A stretch of DNA of 64,000 nucleotides from Sphingomonas sp. 28-66-16 (lineage in GTDB: Bacteria; Pseudomonadota; Alphaproteobacteria; Sphingomonadales; Sphingomonadaceae): assembly GCA_002281485.1 (NCBI GenBank), contig NCGF01000001.1:186001-250000 (forward strand), in the 5' to 3' direction. Below the pieces are notes generated by a model that was given only the letters and a program-made list of their open reading frames with translations, searched no databases and was not told where the DNA came from. The translations under genes were made by a program, and so were the position numbers. Below are positions 27,236 to 36,216 of the stretch, piece after piece (positions within the stretch are counted from its first letter, which is position 1; every line of letters begins with the position of its first letter).

Positions 27236-28141
27236 TCACCCCCGCGCCTCGACGACCTGTGTAGCGGTCGCGGACCAGACCCTGGCATCGCCTGCTATCG
27301 CGGCGAGCATCCGCCGCAACGCATGCTGACGAAACGGCTGACCGGCGACATAGGGGGTCAGGGTGAACCCCAGCAGCCGGCCCGCGATCGCGTCGGCGAC
27401 CAGAAAGTCCTTGGCCTCGATGATCTGGTCGGCCCAGCGTTCCTCGGTCTGGCGGCGATCGATCAACAGCGTGCGATCGTCGAGCTCGTTCGACAGCGGG
27501 ATGGCGTGGATCGGGCCATGGTCAGTGGTCATGACGATCGGCACTTCGTCGCTTTCCCAATCGAGGCAGATGTCGAAGCCGTGCTTGGCGATCAGATCGA
27601 GCGTCGCAAAGGATTGCTGGCGCGCGGGGCTCATCCAGGTACGCGGCGACAGGCCGGCGGCATCGAACAGCGCTCGCACCTGCGCGACCCAGCCGTCTTC
27701 GACGGCGCGATCGAGCCCGCCCCAGTGCAGGTGATCGGTCGACAGGCCATAGGCGGCGATCTCGTGCCCCGCGTCAAGCGCCGCATCGATCACCGGGCGC
27801 AGCCGATCGAGCTGGAGCGCGTTGACCGGCAACACGGCCTTGAGGCCCGCCGCATCGAGCGCCTTCAGGAGTCGGAACACCCCCACCCGGTTGCCGTAAT
27901 CGCGCGAGGTATAATGGCGCAGATCGGGATAGGGCGTCATCATCGCGCCGGGATGCTTGAACGGCTTGCCCGACGGATTGAGCATGTGATGTTCGATCGG
28001 CACGACGATCATGCACGCAAGCGCCTTGCCGTCGGGCCAGGCCAGCGGCGGACGATCCTTGGCGAGCGCCCAGCCATAGCGGTCCTGATCCGTTCCGTAG
28101 CGGCGGTTGGGATAGGCGAGATAGGCGTCGTCGATCGTCAT
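27236..28141 (-). CDS. Polysaccharide-deacetylase-fold hydrolase (PuuE/cyclic-imide-hydrolase-like), copy 1
   Basis: 301 aa protein of the carbohydrate-esterase-4 fold, in the branch containing PuuE allantoinase and cyclic imide hydrolase. These open small cyclic amides rather than deacetylate sugars. Seen: family-like DYGNRVGVFRLLKAL, GHEIAAYGLSTDHLHW, and the late block TTDHGPIHAIPLSNELDD. The His of the usual SHG/AHG metal motif is Tyr here (AAYG), so metal binding may be altered. ATG 28141 overlaps the stop of the sister gene (ATGA), suggesting a hetero-oligomer or two-step pathway. Confidence 0.72.
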   Translation of the reverse strand: MTIDDAYLAYPNRRYGTDQDRYGWALAKDRPPLAWPDGKALACMIVVPIEHHMLNPSGKPFKHPGAMMTPYPDLRHYTSRDYGNRVGVFRLLKALDAAGLKAVLPVNALQLDRLRPVIDAALDAGHEIAAYGLSTDHLHWGGLDRAVEDGWVAQVRALFDAAGLSPRTWMSPARQQSFATLDLIAKHGFDICLDWESDEVPIVMTTDHGPIHAIPLSNELDDRTLLIDRRQTEERWADQIIEAKDFLVADAIAGRLLGFTLTPYVAGQPFRQHALRRMLAAIAGDARVWSATATQVVEARG

Positions 28142-29097
28142 GCGCTCTCCTCCGCGCCCGCAAAGCAGCGGCCGCCCGTGGCGAGCCCCCGCGCGGCGAT
28201 GTCGGCGAGCGTCGCCGCGCGACAGTTTTCGCGGTAAAAGCCGGCGATCTCGACCGCCGTCGTGAACCAGACATCGTCGCCATGGCTGGCAATATGCTTC
28301 AACGCCTGCGTGAAAGGGCGAAGCCGGTGCGGCTGGCTGACCAGATAGGCGTGAAGCGGAATGCACATCACCGTGCCGCTTTCGGCGCCCTCTTCGAGCA
28401 GCTGGTCGAAATGGCGGACCAGCATATCGGCATAGCGCCATGGGTCTGCGCCGAGCGCGCCATAGGTGATCACGTCGTTGACCTCGAGCGAATAGGGCAT
28501 CGAAATGAGGTTGCCGGTGCGCGTCTTGATGGGTTGCGGCTGATCGTCCTGGAACAAATCGCAGCTATACCAGAAATCATAATCGGCGATCAGATCGAGC
28601 GTTCGCTCGGTATGGGTGAGCGCGGGCGCGAGATAGCCGCGCAGCCGCTGACCGGTCGCGGCCATCACCGCGCGGATCGAATCCTCGATCACCGCGCGCT
28701 CCTGCGCCTCGGTAAGTCCGTATGAATAGCGGGTATTGTAGATGCCGTGGCTGAAGAATTCCCAGTTTCGCGCGACGCACGCCTCGATGATTTCGGGGTG
28801 ATGATCGATCAGCGCGGTCGACAGCGAGATCGAGCCGCGCAGACCGAACGAATCGAGCAATTCCATCAGCCGCCAATGGCCGACGCGGTTGCCCCAGTCG
28901 CGCTGCGAATAGCCGACGACGTCGGGCGTTGGCCTGGGCCAGCCGGGGCGTGCCGGATTTACCGGCGGGGCATATTCATAGACTTCTATGTTCGGCGCGA
29001 TCCAGAAGGCGAGCCTCTTGCCGCCGGGCCAGACGATTTTCGGCCGATCGCGATACGGCCAGTAATCGTATAGATTGGGATCGGCATGCATGCCCAT
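28138..29097 (-). CDS. Polysaccharide-deacetylase-fold hydrolase (PuuE/cyclic-imide-hydrolase-like), copy 2
   Basis: 319 aa, same family as its downstream neighbour. Seen: DWGNRVGHWRLMELLDSFGL, NWEFFSHGIYNTRYSYGLTE (His of the metal motif retained) and GYLAPALTHTERTLDLIADY, which parallels the PuuE region that follows the metal site. PuuE-type enzymes hydrolyse allantoin, and related enzymes open succinimide-like rings. It is divergent from the cysteine hydrolase gene. Together these suggest opening of a cyclic amide followed by amide cleavage. The substrate is not known. Confidence 0.72.
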   Translation of the reverse strand: MGMHADPNLYDYWPYRDRPKIVWPGGKRLAFWIAPNIEVYEYAPPVNPARPGWPRPTPDVVGYSQRDWGNRVGHWRLMELLDSFGLRGSISLSTALIDHHPEIIEACVARNWEFFSHGIYNTRYSYGLTEAQERAVIEDSIRAVMAATGQRLRGYLAPALTHTERTLDLIADYDFWYSCDLFQDDQPQPIKTRTGNLISMPYSLEVNDVITYGALGADPWRYADMLVRHFDQLLEEGAESGTVMCIPLHAYLVSQPHRLRPFTQALKHIASHGDDVWFTTAVEIAGFYRENCRAATLADIAARGLATGGRCFAGAEESA

Positions 29098-29299
29098 TCT
29101 CCATCTCAGCCACAGAAATCACGCGCCCCGGATGCTCGCCTGCCCCAGGGCGGCGATCTCCGCAAGCCCGATCGGGACAGCGTGTTGGTGCGCCGGCGCG
29201 GACGCTCGGTGATCGGTCGGGTGCCTTCATTTCGGGGCTGGATGATACCCTGTAGAATTGGTCGTGCGCGCCCGAAGCCAATCCGGTAAAGGAAGGGGC

Positions 29300-29470
29300 A
29301 TGAACGCGATCGTTGAAGAAGCTGCAAGCGAGACCACGCCCTCGCCGATTAGGCGCAAGCTCACGGCCCCGCTCCATCGGCGGCGATTGCAGGGGGCTGC
29401 GACCGATGTCAGCGGCCAGCGTGGCGCGCCGTGCCACCGCCCCCACGCAGCGGCCGCGGCGTTCGGCTGA
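29300..29470 (+). CDS. Short upstream ORF, possible leader peptide
   Basis: 56 codons with a good ribosome site (AAAGGAAGG just before ATG 29300). The stop overlaps the hydrolase start as TGATG, so translation would feed directly into the next gene. The predicted peptide (MNAIVEEAASETTPSPIRRK...) is basic and Ala-rich and resembles nothing I recognise. It may be a translational leader or a decayed gene rather than a functional protein. Confidence 0.35.
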   Translation: MNAIVEEAASETTPSPIRRKLTAPLHRRRLQGAATDVSGQRGAPCHRPHAAAAAFG

Positions 29471-30180
29471 TGAGCAATATTCCTGACGGCACTGCCCCGA
29501 AACTTGTCGGGACGAGGATGGTATCCGACGGCAAGACGGCGCGCCAGATTTTCGAAGAGGTGATGGCCAATCCGGCGCGCAGCAAATTCGGCTTCGGCGA
29601 GCGGCTGGCGATCGTCAACGTCGATTTCCAGAACGCCTATACGCGGATCGACGAATTCAAGACGGCGTACGAAACCGATCCGCGCCAGATCGACTATGTG
29701 AACATCATTTCGGATCTGGCGCGCGCCAAGGGGATGCCGGTGATCTGGACCCATGTCGCCTATGTCGACAATGCCGCCGATGCCGGCGTCTGGGGGACGC
29801 GCACCAACACGCCGGATTCGCTCCAGAACATCAAATATGGCTCGCGCCGCCACGCGTTCGACGAGCGGTGCCGGATCGATCCCGGCGTGGACATCATTTA
29901 CGACAAGCGCATGCCATCGGCCTTTTTCGAGACGCCGCTGCAGAGCCTGCTCGTCTGGCACAAGGTCGACACCGTCGTCGTCACCGGCGGATCGACCTCG
30001 GGATGCGTGCGGGCAACCGCAGTCGACTCGCTGAGTCGCGGCTATCGCACGATCGTTCCGATCGAAACCTGCGCCGACAAGCACGAAAGCTATCATTTCG
30101 CGAACCTGACCGACCTTCAACTCAAATATGCCGATGTCGAACCCGTGCAGACGGTGATCGACTGGTTGGAGGCGCGCTGA
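29470..30180 (+). CDS. Cysteine hydrolase, isochorismatase-like (N-carbamoylsarcosine amidase type)
   Basis: Amidase of the isochorismatase fold, 236 aa. Seen: the complete catalytic triad Asp52 (VNVDFQNAY), Lys146 (YDKRMPSAF) and Cys179 (STSGCVRAT), with the cis-peptide GGSTSG region. Presence of the Cys indicates an amidase (N-carbamoyl, maleamate or half-amide) rather than isochorismatase. Start ATG 29470 overlaps the stop of the short ORF. Placed divergently from the PuuE-like pair, it could cleave the linear amide those enzymes release (inference). Confidence 0.85.
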   Translation: MSNIPDGTAPKLVGTRMVSDGKTARQIFEEVMANPARSKFGFGERLAIVNVDFQNAYTRIDEFKTAYETDPRQIDYVNIISDLARAKGMPVIWTHVAYVDNAADAGVWGTRTNTPDSLQNIKYGSRRHAFDERCRIDPGVDIIYDKRMPSAFFETPLQSLLVWHKVDTVVVTGGSTSGCVRATAVDSLSRGYRTIVPIETCADKHESYHFANLTDLQLKYADVEPVQTVIDWLEAR

Positions 30181-30388
30181 TCTCCGATCCGGTCGTGCTC
30201 GAATGCCATGATCGTCAGCGCGGACCATGCCCCCGGTTTCACCGACCAACAGACCGGCCGGACCATGACGCTGATGTCGAGCGGCGCGGGCGCGGGGCGC
30301 GTTCGATCGGCAAGGCGCCGCGCAAGGATCGCGGCTTGAGGCGCGCCGATTCCACGCCTATTCCCGTCGCGCGTTAGAGGATATTATT

Positions 30389-30850
30389 TTGGCGACTACA
30401 GACAGTGACGACGCGATGCGTTCGCATTTGGGCGTTTTGGAACAATTGACGGGCTATCACTTGCGGCGCGCATCGGGAGTTTTCTCGAATGACTTTGCCC
30501 GCGCGATCGGCGGCATGGGCATGCGGCAGGTGCTCTTCGGCATCCTGTCGATCATCAAAGCCAATCCGGAGATCAACCAGGGCAATGTCGGCCGCGCGCT
30601 TGGCATCCAGCGAGCGAACATGGTGAGCCTCGTCAACGAGCTGGTCGACCGCAATCTCGTTCGACGGGTGACGTCGCCGGACGATCGGCGCGCCTTTGCG
30701 CTGACGCTCACCCCGACCGGCGATTCGATGGTCGAGACCTGCATCGCGCGGATCCGCGAGCACGAGGACCGCCTGCTTGCCGACCTCGATGCTGCCGAGC
30801 GCGCCACCCTGATCGCGCTGCTCGAACGGATCGAAGCGAGGGAAGCCTAG
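30389..30850 (+). CDS. MarR-family transcriptional regulator (paralogue of the 25283 gene)
   Basis: 153 aa winged-helix regulator. From GVLEQL onward most residues match the regulator at 25283-25735, including NPEINQGNVGRxLGIQRANM and DDRRAFAL. Start is TTG 30389 with AGAGGA about 7 nt upstream; ATG 30416 is an alternative. The two copies bracket the imide/amide hydrolase block, suggesting duplication and possibly different effectors. Confidence 0.85.
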   Translation: MATTDSDDAMRSHLGVLEQLTGYHLRRASGVFSNDFARAIGGMGMRQVLFGILSIIKANPEINQGNVGRALGIQRANMVSLVNELVDRNLVRRVTSPDDRRAFALTLTPTGDSMVETCIARIREHEDRLLADLDAAERATLIALLERIEAREA

Positions 30851-30868
30851 AGTCGTTTTCAGCGCGTC

Positions 30869-31633
30869 TCAGTGACCGGTAAATATGGGCGGCCGCTTCT
30901 CGACGATGGCGCGCGTCGCTTCGCGGGCGTCATCGGTGCGCATGAGCATCGTCGAATAGCCCTGCTCGCGAGCGTAGCCGAGATCGACCGGCAGTTCCTC
31001 GGCCTCGTTCATCGCCTTTTTGCCCATGCGCAATCCGATCGGGCTTTTCGCGGCGATCCGGGCAGCGAGCGCAGCGACCGTCTCGGTCAGGGCGTCGGAA
31101 TCGACGATCTGCTCGACCAGACCGATGCGATAGGCCTCCTCGGCGCCGATGGGCTCGCCGGTGAACCACATCAGCCGCATCGCGCCCTGCGGGATCAGCC
31201 GGCCGAGATGCGCGGTGCCGCCGCACCGCCCGACATTGATTTCCGGCATCCCGAACCGCGCCCGAGGCGACGCTATCCGGATATCGGCGCAGGCGGCGAT
31301 CACGGCCCCCGCCCCCAGCGCCGGACCGTCGATCATCGCGATGACGGGAACGGGGCAATGACGGATCGCCTCGAAGCTGCGACGCACGTTATAGGCGCTC
31401 GCCGGATCGTCCTCGAGCGTGGCGTTCAAGAACTCGTTGAGGTCCTTGCCCGCGCAAAAGGCTTTCGCGCATCCCGAACGCAACACGACGCAACTCACAT
31501 CGTCCCGCGCATGGAAGCGCAGGAAGACGTCGCCAAGCTCGGCATAGAGCGCCGAGGTGAGCGCGTTGACGGGCGCATGGTCCATGATGACATGGACGAT
31601 GCGGCCATGGTGATCGAGACGGATGCCGGTCAT
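30869..31633 (-). CDS. Enoyl-CoA hydratase/isomerase (crotonase) family
   Basis: 254 aa CoA-thioester enzyme. Seen: oxyanion-hole motif AFCAGKDLNEF, a second one in GPALGAGAVIAACADIRIAS, and MPEINVGRCGGTAHLGRLIP containing the family's second catalytic acid (Glu); the first Glu site reads ALGAG. Hydration, isomerisation or C-C cleavage are all possible. ATG 31633 overlaps the amidohydrolase stop. It is the last gene of a seven-gene operon. Confidence 0.85.
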   Translation of the reverse strand: MTGIRLDHHGRIVHVIMDHAPVNALTSALYAELGDVFLRFHARDDVSCVVLRSGCAKAFCAGKDLNEFLNATLEDDPASAYNVRRSFEAIRHCPVPVIAMIDGPALGAGAVIAACADIRIASPRARFGMPEINVGRCGGTAHLGRLIPQGAMRLMWFTGEPIGAEEAYRIGLVEQIVDSDALTETVAALAARIAAKSPIGLRMGKKAMNEAEELPVDLGYAREQGYSTMLMRTDDAREATRAIVEKRPPIFTGH

Positions 31634-32490
31634 GATCGATCCTTTCGGAAGTAAAACGCCGCGGGATTGGTGACGAGAATCGCATGAAGGTGCCTTGGAT
31701 CGGGGGTCCAGTCGGCAAGGCTGTCGAGCAGACGCGATGGCGCCGGCGCGGCTTGGCCTTTGCGCAAAAACGGCCAGTCGGTTCCCCACAGCAATCGGCC
31801 CGGATTGGCGGCGACGAGCGCCTCGTGGAGGGGGCGGGCGGCAGCGTATCCATCGGGCGTCGCTGCGGTACGGCAGAGCACGAGCTTGACCCACACATGA
31901 CCGCGCCGGACATGCTCGACGATGGCGCGAAAGGCAGGGTCGGCGGGATCGGTCTGCGCAGCGGCGCCTGCCAGATGATCGAGCACGATCGGCACGCCGC
32001 GACCGGCATGATCGTCGCAGATCGCCGCTGCTTGTGCGAGCGGGGCCCAGATTTCGGCGTGCCACCCCCGCGCCGCCATGGCGCCGCAGAGATCGGGCAA
32101 CGCATCGATGCCGATGCTGTTCGCGAACCGGGCGCCCGAATCAGGGACGCGCGCTTCGACGAAGCGCAGCCCGACCACACCGCCTGCAGCGAGGACGTCG
32201 AAATCGCCCTCATGGGCGCCGGCATCGAGAAGGCCGATACCGGCAAGGCGCCCTTCGGCGTGCCGCAAAGCCGCCAGCAACACGCGGTGATCGTCGGCAT
32301 AGGCCGAGGGTTGAACGAGCACGCCCCGGGTGAGCCCGATCGAGTCGAGCATGGCGCGATAGGCAGCATAAGGCGCATCGGGCACCGCATAGGCGGCAGC
32401 CGTCTCCGCCGAGGGTGGATCGGCGCGGTCGAATACGTGCGCGTGGCAGTCGCAGGCCTGAGCCGGCGCGATGAAACGCGTCTTGCTCAC
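31630..32490 (-). CDS. Amidohydrolase-2 family (LigI-like) hydrolase
   Basis: 286 aa TIM-barrel hydrolase related to 2-pyrone-4,6-dicarboxylate lactonase LigI and similar decarboxylases/hydrolases. Seen: HxH metal motif in CDCHAHVF near residue 15, VLVQPSAYADDHRVLL, VLDHLAG, and the C-terminal catalytic Asp in LLWGTDWPF. Start is GTG 32490, overlapping the upstream stop (GTGA). It may open a lactone or remove a carboxylate in the pathway. Substrate unknown. Confidence 0.8.
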   Translation of the reverse strand: MSKTRFIAPAQACDCHAHVFDRADPPSAETAAAYAVPDAPYAAYRAMLDSIGLTRGVLVQPSAYADDHRVLLAALRHAEGRLAGIGLLDAGAHEGDFDVLAAGGVVGLRFVEARVPDSGARFANSIGIDALPDLCGAMAARGWHAEIWAPLAQAAAICDDHAGRGVPIVLDHLAGAAAQTDPADPAFRAIVEHVRRGHVWVKLVLCRTAATPDGYAAARPLHEALVAANPGRLLWGTDWPFLRKGQAAPAPSRLLDSLADWTPDPRHLHAILVTNPAAFYFRKDRS

Positions 32491-33035
32491 CCGGCGAGCG
32501 GCGTTGCGCCATCGGGTGGCAGAATCGCCTGGGCATTCAGCATCAGCGCCACCATCGTGTAGTAACCGATAAGCGCGACCAGCTCGACCAACGCGGGTTC
32601 GCCCAGCGCCGAGGCTAGCCGGGCATGAAGCGCGTCGGAGACGTCGCCGCTGGCAAGCAACGTTCGGGCGAAATCGACCAGATCTGCGTCGATGCCCGTG
32701 AGCAATGGCGCCGTTCCAGCGCGGATTGCCTCAATCACGGCGGCTTCCACGCCGGCATCGGCCGCCTCGCGGGCATGGATCTGCCACTCCAACTGACTCG
32801 ACCAATGTCTGGCGACGACGAGGATGACGATCTCCGATTGCCGGGGCGAAAGCGCAGTATCGTATCGCAAATGCGCGCCAAGCTGTTGCCATGGCCCAGC
32901 CAGCGCCGGCACCCGCAGCACCGCGCGAAGCGGCCCGACAAGCTTGCCACGCGGCCCGGCGATGATCGCGCCGGCGATCGCGCGCTGCGCGGGACTCGGA
33001 TCGACCAGATCCTCATAGAGCGCGATCCGTGCCAT
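32487..33035 (-). CDS. Carboxymuconolactone decarboxylase/AhpD-fold protein
   Basis: 182 aa helical protein. Seen: LSPRQSEIVILVVARHWSSQLEWQIHAREAADAGV, the AhpD-fold core in the version that has EWxxH instead of the redox CxxC. Such Cys-less members occur in aromatic catabolism operons with unclear chemistry. Start ATG 33035 shares a base with the upstream stop (TGATG). Position in the operon suggests a ring-cleavage or isomerisation step (inference). Confidence 0.78.
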   Translation of the reverse strand: MARIALYEDLVDPSPAQRAIAGAIIAGPRGKLVGPLRAVLRVPALAGPWQQLGAHLRYDTALSPRQSEIVILVVARHWSSQLEWQIHAREAADAGVEAAVIEAIRAGTAPLLTGIDADLVDFARTLLASGDVSDALHARLASALGEPALVELVALIGYYTMVALMLNAQAILPPDGATPLAG

Positions 33036-34210
33036 CAGCCGCGATCGTTCGCGCGCATCACGGCGTCGTCCTCGCCGAGCATCGGCGCCGCTCGGCGATA
33101 CATGATCGGGTTTCGTTCGAACCGCAGCGGGCTCACCACCACGGGCACGTCCCCTCCCGAAGCATGCGGCAGACGCTGGACCATGTTTCGATGGACGATT
33201 TGCGGATCGGCCAGCGCCTCGGCAACGCTGTTGATCCGCGACGCCGGGACGCCGGCCGCATCGAGCAGCGTCTGCCATTCGCCCGCCGCGCGCGCCGAGA
33301 AAGCGTCGACCAACATCGGCTCGAGCACCGCCAGATGGCGCACACGCGCGGCATTCGACGAAAACCGGCTATCGGAGCCGAGGTCGTCGCGGCCGATCAC
33401 TTCGCACAGCTTGACGAACTGGCGGTCGTTGCCCACCGCGAGCGCCAGATCGCCGTCGCTGCAAGGATAGACATTTTGCGGCTGGATGTTGGGATGGCGG
33501 TTGCCGGAGCGTTGCGGCACCTTGCCCGTCAGCAGATGATTCATCGCCTGATTGGCGAGAAACGCGGTGCCGACGTCGAGCATCGCCAGATCGATATGGT
33601 CGCCAAGGCCCGTCGCATGGCGGCGCTCGAGCGCTGCCAGCACCGCGACGGTCGCATACATTCCGGTCATGATGTCGATGATCGGCACGCCGACCTTTTG
33701 CGGTCCCCCGCCCGCCTGGTCTTCGGGACCACCGGTGATGCTCATGATCCCGCACATCGCCTGCACGATGAAGTCATAAGCCGGCTGCGCCGCGCGCGGG
33801 CCATCCTGCCCGAAACCGGTGATCGAACAGGTGATCAGGCCGGGATTGGCCTTGGCAAGGCTTGCATGATCGAGCCCGTGGCGCGCGAGCGTGCCGGCTT
33901 TGAAATTCTCCAGCACGATATCGGCCTCGGTCGCGAGGTGCCGGATCAACGCCCGCCCTTGTGGCGTCGCCATGTCGGCGGTCACCGAGCGCTTGCCGCG
34001 GTTGACGCTGAGAAAATAGCCCGACGTCCCCCCCGGACCCTCGTCACCGGCAAGGAAGGGCGGCCCCCAGGCGCGGGTGTCATCGCCGACAGCCGGGCGT
34101 TCCACCTTGATGACATCGGCGCCGAGATCGGCCAGCATCTGCCCCGACCACGGCCCCGCCATCACCCGGCTGAGATCGAGCACCGTGATGCCGGCAAGCG
34201 GCCCCGGCAT
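33035..34210 (-). CDS. CaiB/BaiF family III CoA-transferase (operon of 7)
   Basis: Moves CoA between carboxylates; 391 aa. Seen: N-terminal LAGITVLDLSRVMAGPWSGQ, the RGKRSVTADM loop, catalytic Asp179 in VPIIDIMTGMYA (equivalent to Asp169 of formyl-CoA transferase) and AVGNDRQFVKLCEVIGR. It probably activates the imported acid of this operon as a CoA thioester. Overlaps both neighbours by 1-nt TGATG junctions. Confidence 0.9.
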   Translation of the reverse strand: MPGPLAGITVLDLSRVMAGPWSGQMLADLGADVIKVERPAVGDDTRAWGPPFLAGDEGPGGTSGYFLSVNRGKRSVTADMATPQGRALIRHLATEADIVLENFKAGTLARHGLDHASLAKANPGLITCSITGFGQDGPRAAQPAYDFIVQAMCGIMSITGGPEDQAGGGPQKVGVPIIDIMTGMYATVAVLAALERRHATGLGDHIDLAMLDVGTAFLANQAMNHLLTGKVPQRSGNRHPNIQPQNVYPCSDGDLALAVGNDRQFVKLCEVIGRDDLGSDSRFSSNAARVRHLAVLEPMLVDAFSARAAGEWQTLLDAAGVPASRINSVAEALADPQIVHRNMVQRLPHASGGDVPVVVSPLRFERNPIMYRRAAPMLGEDDAVMRANDRG

Positions 34211-34845
34211 CAGACCGGCGCCATCGGATTGGCCTCGTCATCGACGATTGCGGTCGCCTGCATCGATGTCCTCGACTCGATGGCCGCCTGCCAACGCGCG
34301 AGCCGCTCGCGGCCCTCGCGCCATGCGAGGTCGGCGAAGCGGAAATCCAGATAGGAGAGCGCGCATCCCAGCGCGATGTCGCCGATGTCCAGCGCGCCAA
34401 CGGCGGGATCGCTCGCCTCGGCATCGAACCGGTCAAGCGTCGCGCGCGTCTTCACGGCATAGGCAACGACATGCGGCGCCGACGGCGCATCGCGACGACA
34501 TTCGCCGCGCCACAGAATGGCAAGGTCGCAGAGCCCATCGGCAAGCGCCTGGCGCCTGAGCGCCAGCCACCGCGCGGGACCCTGCGGATGGAGCGGCGGC
34601 GCGTCGCCGATCCCGTCGAGAAATTCGCAAATGGTCCGCGAATCCAGCAGCGGCGGACCATCGTCGCGTTCCATCACCGGTATCTTGTTGAGCGGATTGG
34701 CGGCCATCAGCACCGCGTCGGGTGCGGTCGTGACGGCGACGCTGCGCCGACAGGTAAAGGCGTCGGCGATGCCGCGCTCGTGCGCTGCGACCATGACCTT
34801 GCGTACAAAGGGCGACCGCGGCGACCAATGCAGCACCAGCGTCAT
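34210..34845 (-). CDS. Glutathione S-transferase family protein
   Basis: 211 aa. Seen: the thioredoxin-like start HWSPRSPFVRKVMVAAHERG, the cis-Pro motif NPLNKIPVM, the glutathione-binding DSRTICEFLD, and a helical C-terminal domain. May conjugate, isomerise or dehalogenate a pathway intermediate with glutathione. The start ATG 34845 overlaps the MFS stop; an open frame continues upstream antisense to nothing real and was not used. Confidence 0.85.
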   Translation of the reverse strand: MTLVLHWSPRSPFVRKVMVAAHERGIADAFTCRRSVAVTTAPDAVLMAANPLNKIPVMERDDGPPLLDSRTICEFLDGIGDAPPLHPQGPARWLALRRQALADGLCDLAILWRGECRRDAPSAPHVVAYAVKTRATLDRFDAEASDPAVGALDIGDIALGCALSYLDFRFADLAWREGRERLARWQAAIESRTSMQATAIVDDEANPMAPV

Positions 34846-36209
34846 TTTTCGAGCGGCTCCGTGATTGCGCGACCCGACAGATAGAAGCACAAAGCCGCAC
34901 ACATATAGGTGGCGCATGGCACCAGCATCGCCGTGCGCAGGCCCGCCGCCGCCGCGATCTCGCATGCCTTGCCGATATTGGCCGCCGCATTCGGCGATGG
35001 CTTCCCGCCGGGACACATCGCGGAGAAGTTGCCGAGCGCATCGGGGAAGGCGCGCGCGCCAAACACATCGCTCACCGCGCCGAGCATCATCGGACCGAAC
35101 GTGGCGCCGATCGCGATCACAGCCACCATCAGGACCGCCGACGTCGTTGCGCGCATCTCGGGCGGCGCCATATTCTGCGCCGCGGCGCTGTTGGGGCCGT
35201 TCTTGAAATCGGTGGCGATGTTGGCAAGCAGCAGGAACGGAATCGCCCACTGCCAGCTGGCGCGCGTAAATACGATGACGAACAGAATGCTCGCCAGTCC
35301 AGCGCCAATCGCACATGCCCAGGGATATGATCGGCCATAGGTCCCGGCGAAGCGATCGCCGATCCAACCGCCGATGAACGTGCCGGCGAGACCAGCCACG
35401 CCAAGGCCCGCCGCCATCAGCGCGCCGACCTGAGCGAGCGAAAGGTGGAACTGGCGAAGAAAATAAGAGGCCGTAAACAGGTTCGTTGCGGTAATCGACG
35501 CGCCCATGAACGCGCTGGCGACGAACAGCCACCTGAAGTCGCGCTTGGCGAGCAGCTTGCGCATGTCGGCGAAGAATTTGCCCGGGCTCGCCACTTTGGC
35601 CGCGCCCGGCGCATGGCGCGGCTCCTTGGCGGTGAGCCAGATCACCAGCGCCAATACCAGCCCGGGCAAGCCGACGACGACGAACGCCGTCCGCCACCCC
35701 CATGTCATGGCGACCACCCCGCCGATCAGCGGGGCCATCAGCTGCGCGATCGGGATTGACGTCGTCAGAACCGACAGCGCCAGCCCGCGCTGCCGCGGCT
35801 CGAACAGATCGGCGACCAGCGAGTGGCTCGTCGGGGTGCACGCCCCTTCGGCCGCGCCGACGCCAAGCCGCGCGATGACAAGGTGCGTAAAACCGACGGC
35901 GAGCCCACAGGCAGCGGTCATCCCCGACCAGATGGCCAGCGCGATCGACAGCACCGTGATGCGATTGGACCGGTCGGCGATCCGCGCCACCGGGATCCCC
36001 GCGATCGAATAGAGCAAGGCGAAGGCGGGGCCCGAGATCATGCCGAGCTGCCAGTCCTGCAGCTTCAGATCCTGCTTGATCGGCTCTTGCAGGATCGAAA
36101 TCACGCCGCGATCGAGATAGTTCGACATGTTGAGGAGGACGAGCAGGACCAGCATGTAAATCTGCGTGCGGTTCCATCCGCGAAAACCGCTGCGCGCGGG
36201 CAACGCCAT
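34842..36209 (-). CDS. MFS transporter, Spinster-like family (copy 1)
   Basis: Inner-membrane permease, about 455 aa, 12 predicted helices. Seen: helix-1 NMSNYLDRGVISILQEPIKQ, ARIADRSNR loop and RLGVGAAEGACTPTSHSLVADLF, all typical of Spinster-type MFS proteins that occur with TonB receptors in sphingomonads. Start ATG 36209 has GAGGGAG just upstream; ATG 36233 would overlap the thioesterase. Two close relatives lie at 39347 and 46636, each in a CoA-transferase neighbourhood. Confidence 0.87.
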   Translation of the reverse strand: MALPARSGFRGWNRTQIYMLVLLVLLNMSNYLDRGVISILQEPIKQDLKLQDWQLGMISGPAFALLYSIAGIPVARIADRSNRITVLSIALAIWSGMTAACGLAVGFTHLVIARLGVGAAEGACTPTSHSLVADLFEPRQRGLALSVLTTSIPIAQLMAPLIGGVVAMTWGWRTAFVVVGLPGLVLALVIWLTAKEPRHAPGAAKVASPGKFFADMRKLLAKRDFRWLFVASAFMGASITATNLFTASYFLRQFHLSLAQVGALMAAGLGVAGLAGTFIGGWIGDRFAGTYGRSYPWACAIGAGLASILFVIVFTRASWQWAIPFLLLANIATDFKNGPNSAAAQNMAPPEMRATTSAVLMVAVIAIGATFGPMMLGAVSDVFGARAFPDALGNFSAMCPGGKPSPNAAANIGKACEIAAAAGLRTAMLVPCATYMCAALCFYLSGRAITEPLEK

Positions 36210-36216
36210 CACTCCC

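Noticed and set aside
30181..30388. Possible small protein (MIVSADHAPGF...) at 30208-30339
   Set aside because: No ribosome site, no family resemblance, and it ends in an Arg-rich stretch; treated as the promoter region of the MarR gene.
34210..36177. Apparent 655-residue GST fusion with a long N-terminal extension
   Set aside because: The extension is the MFS gene read in another frame; the GST domain begins naturally at ATG 34845.
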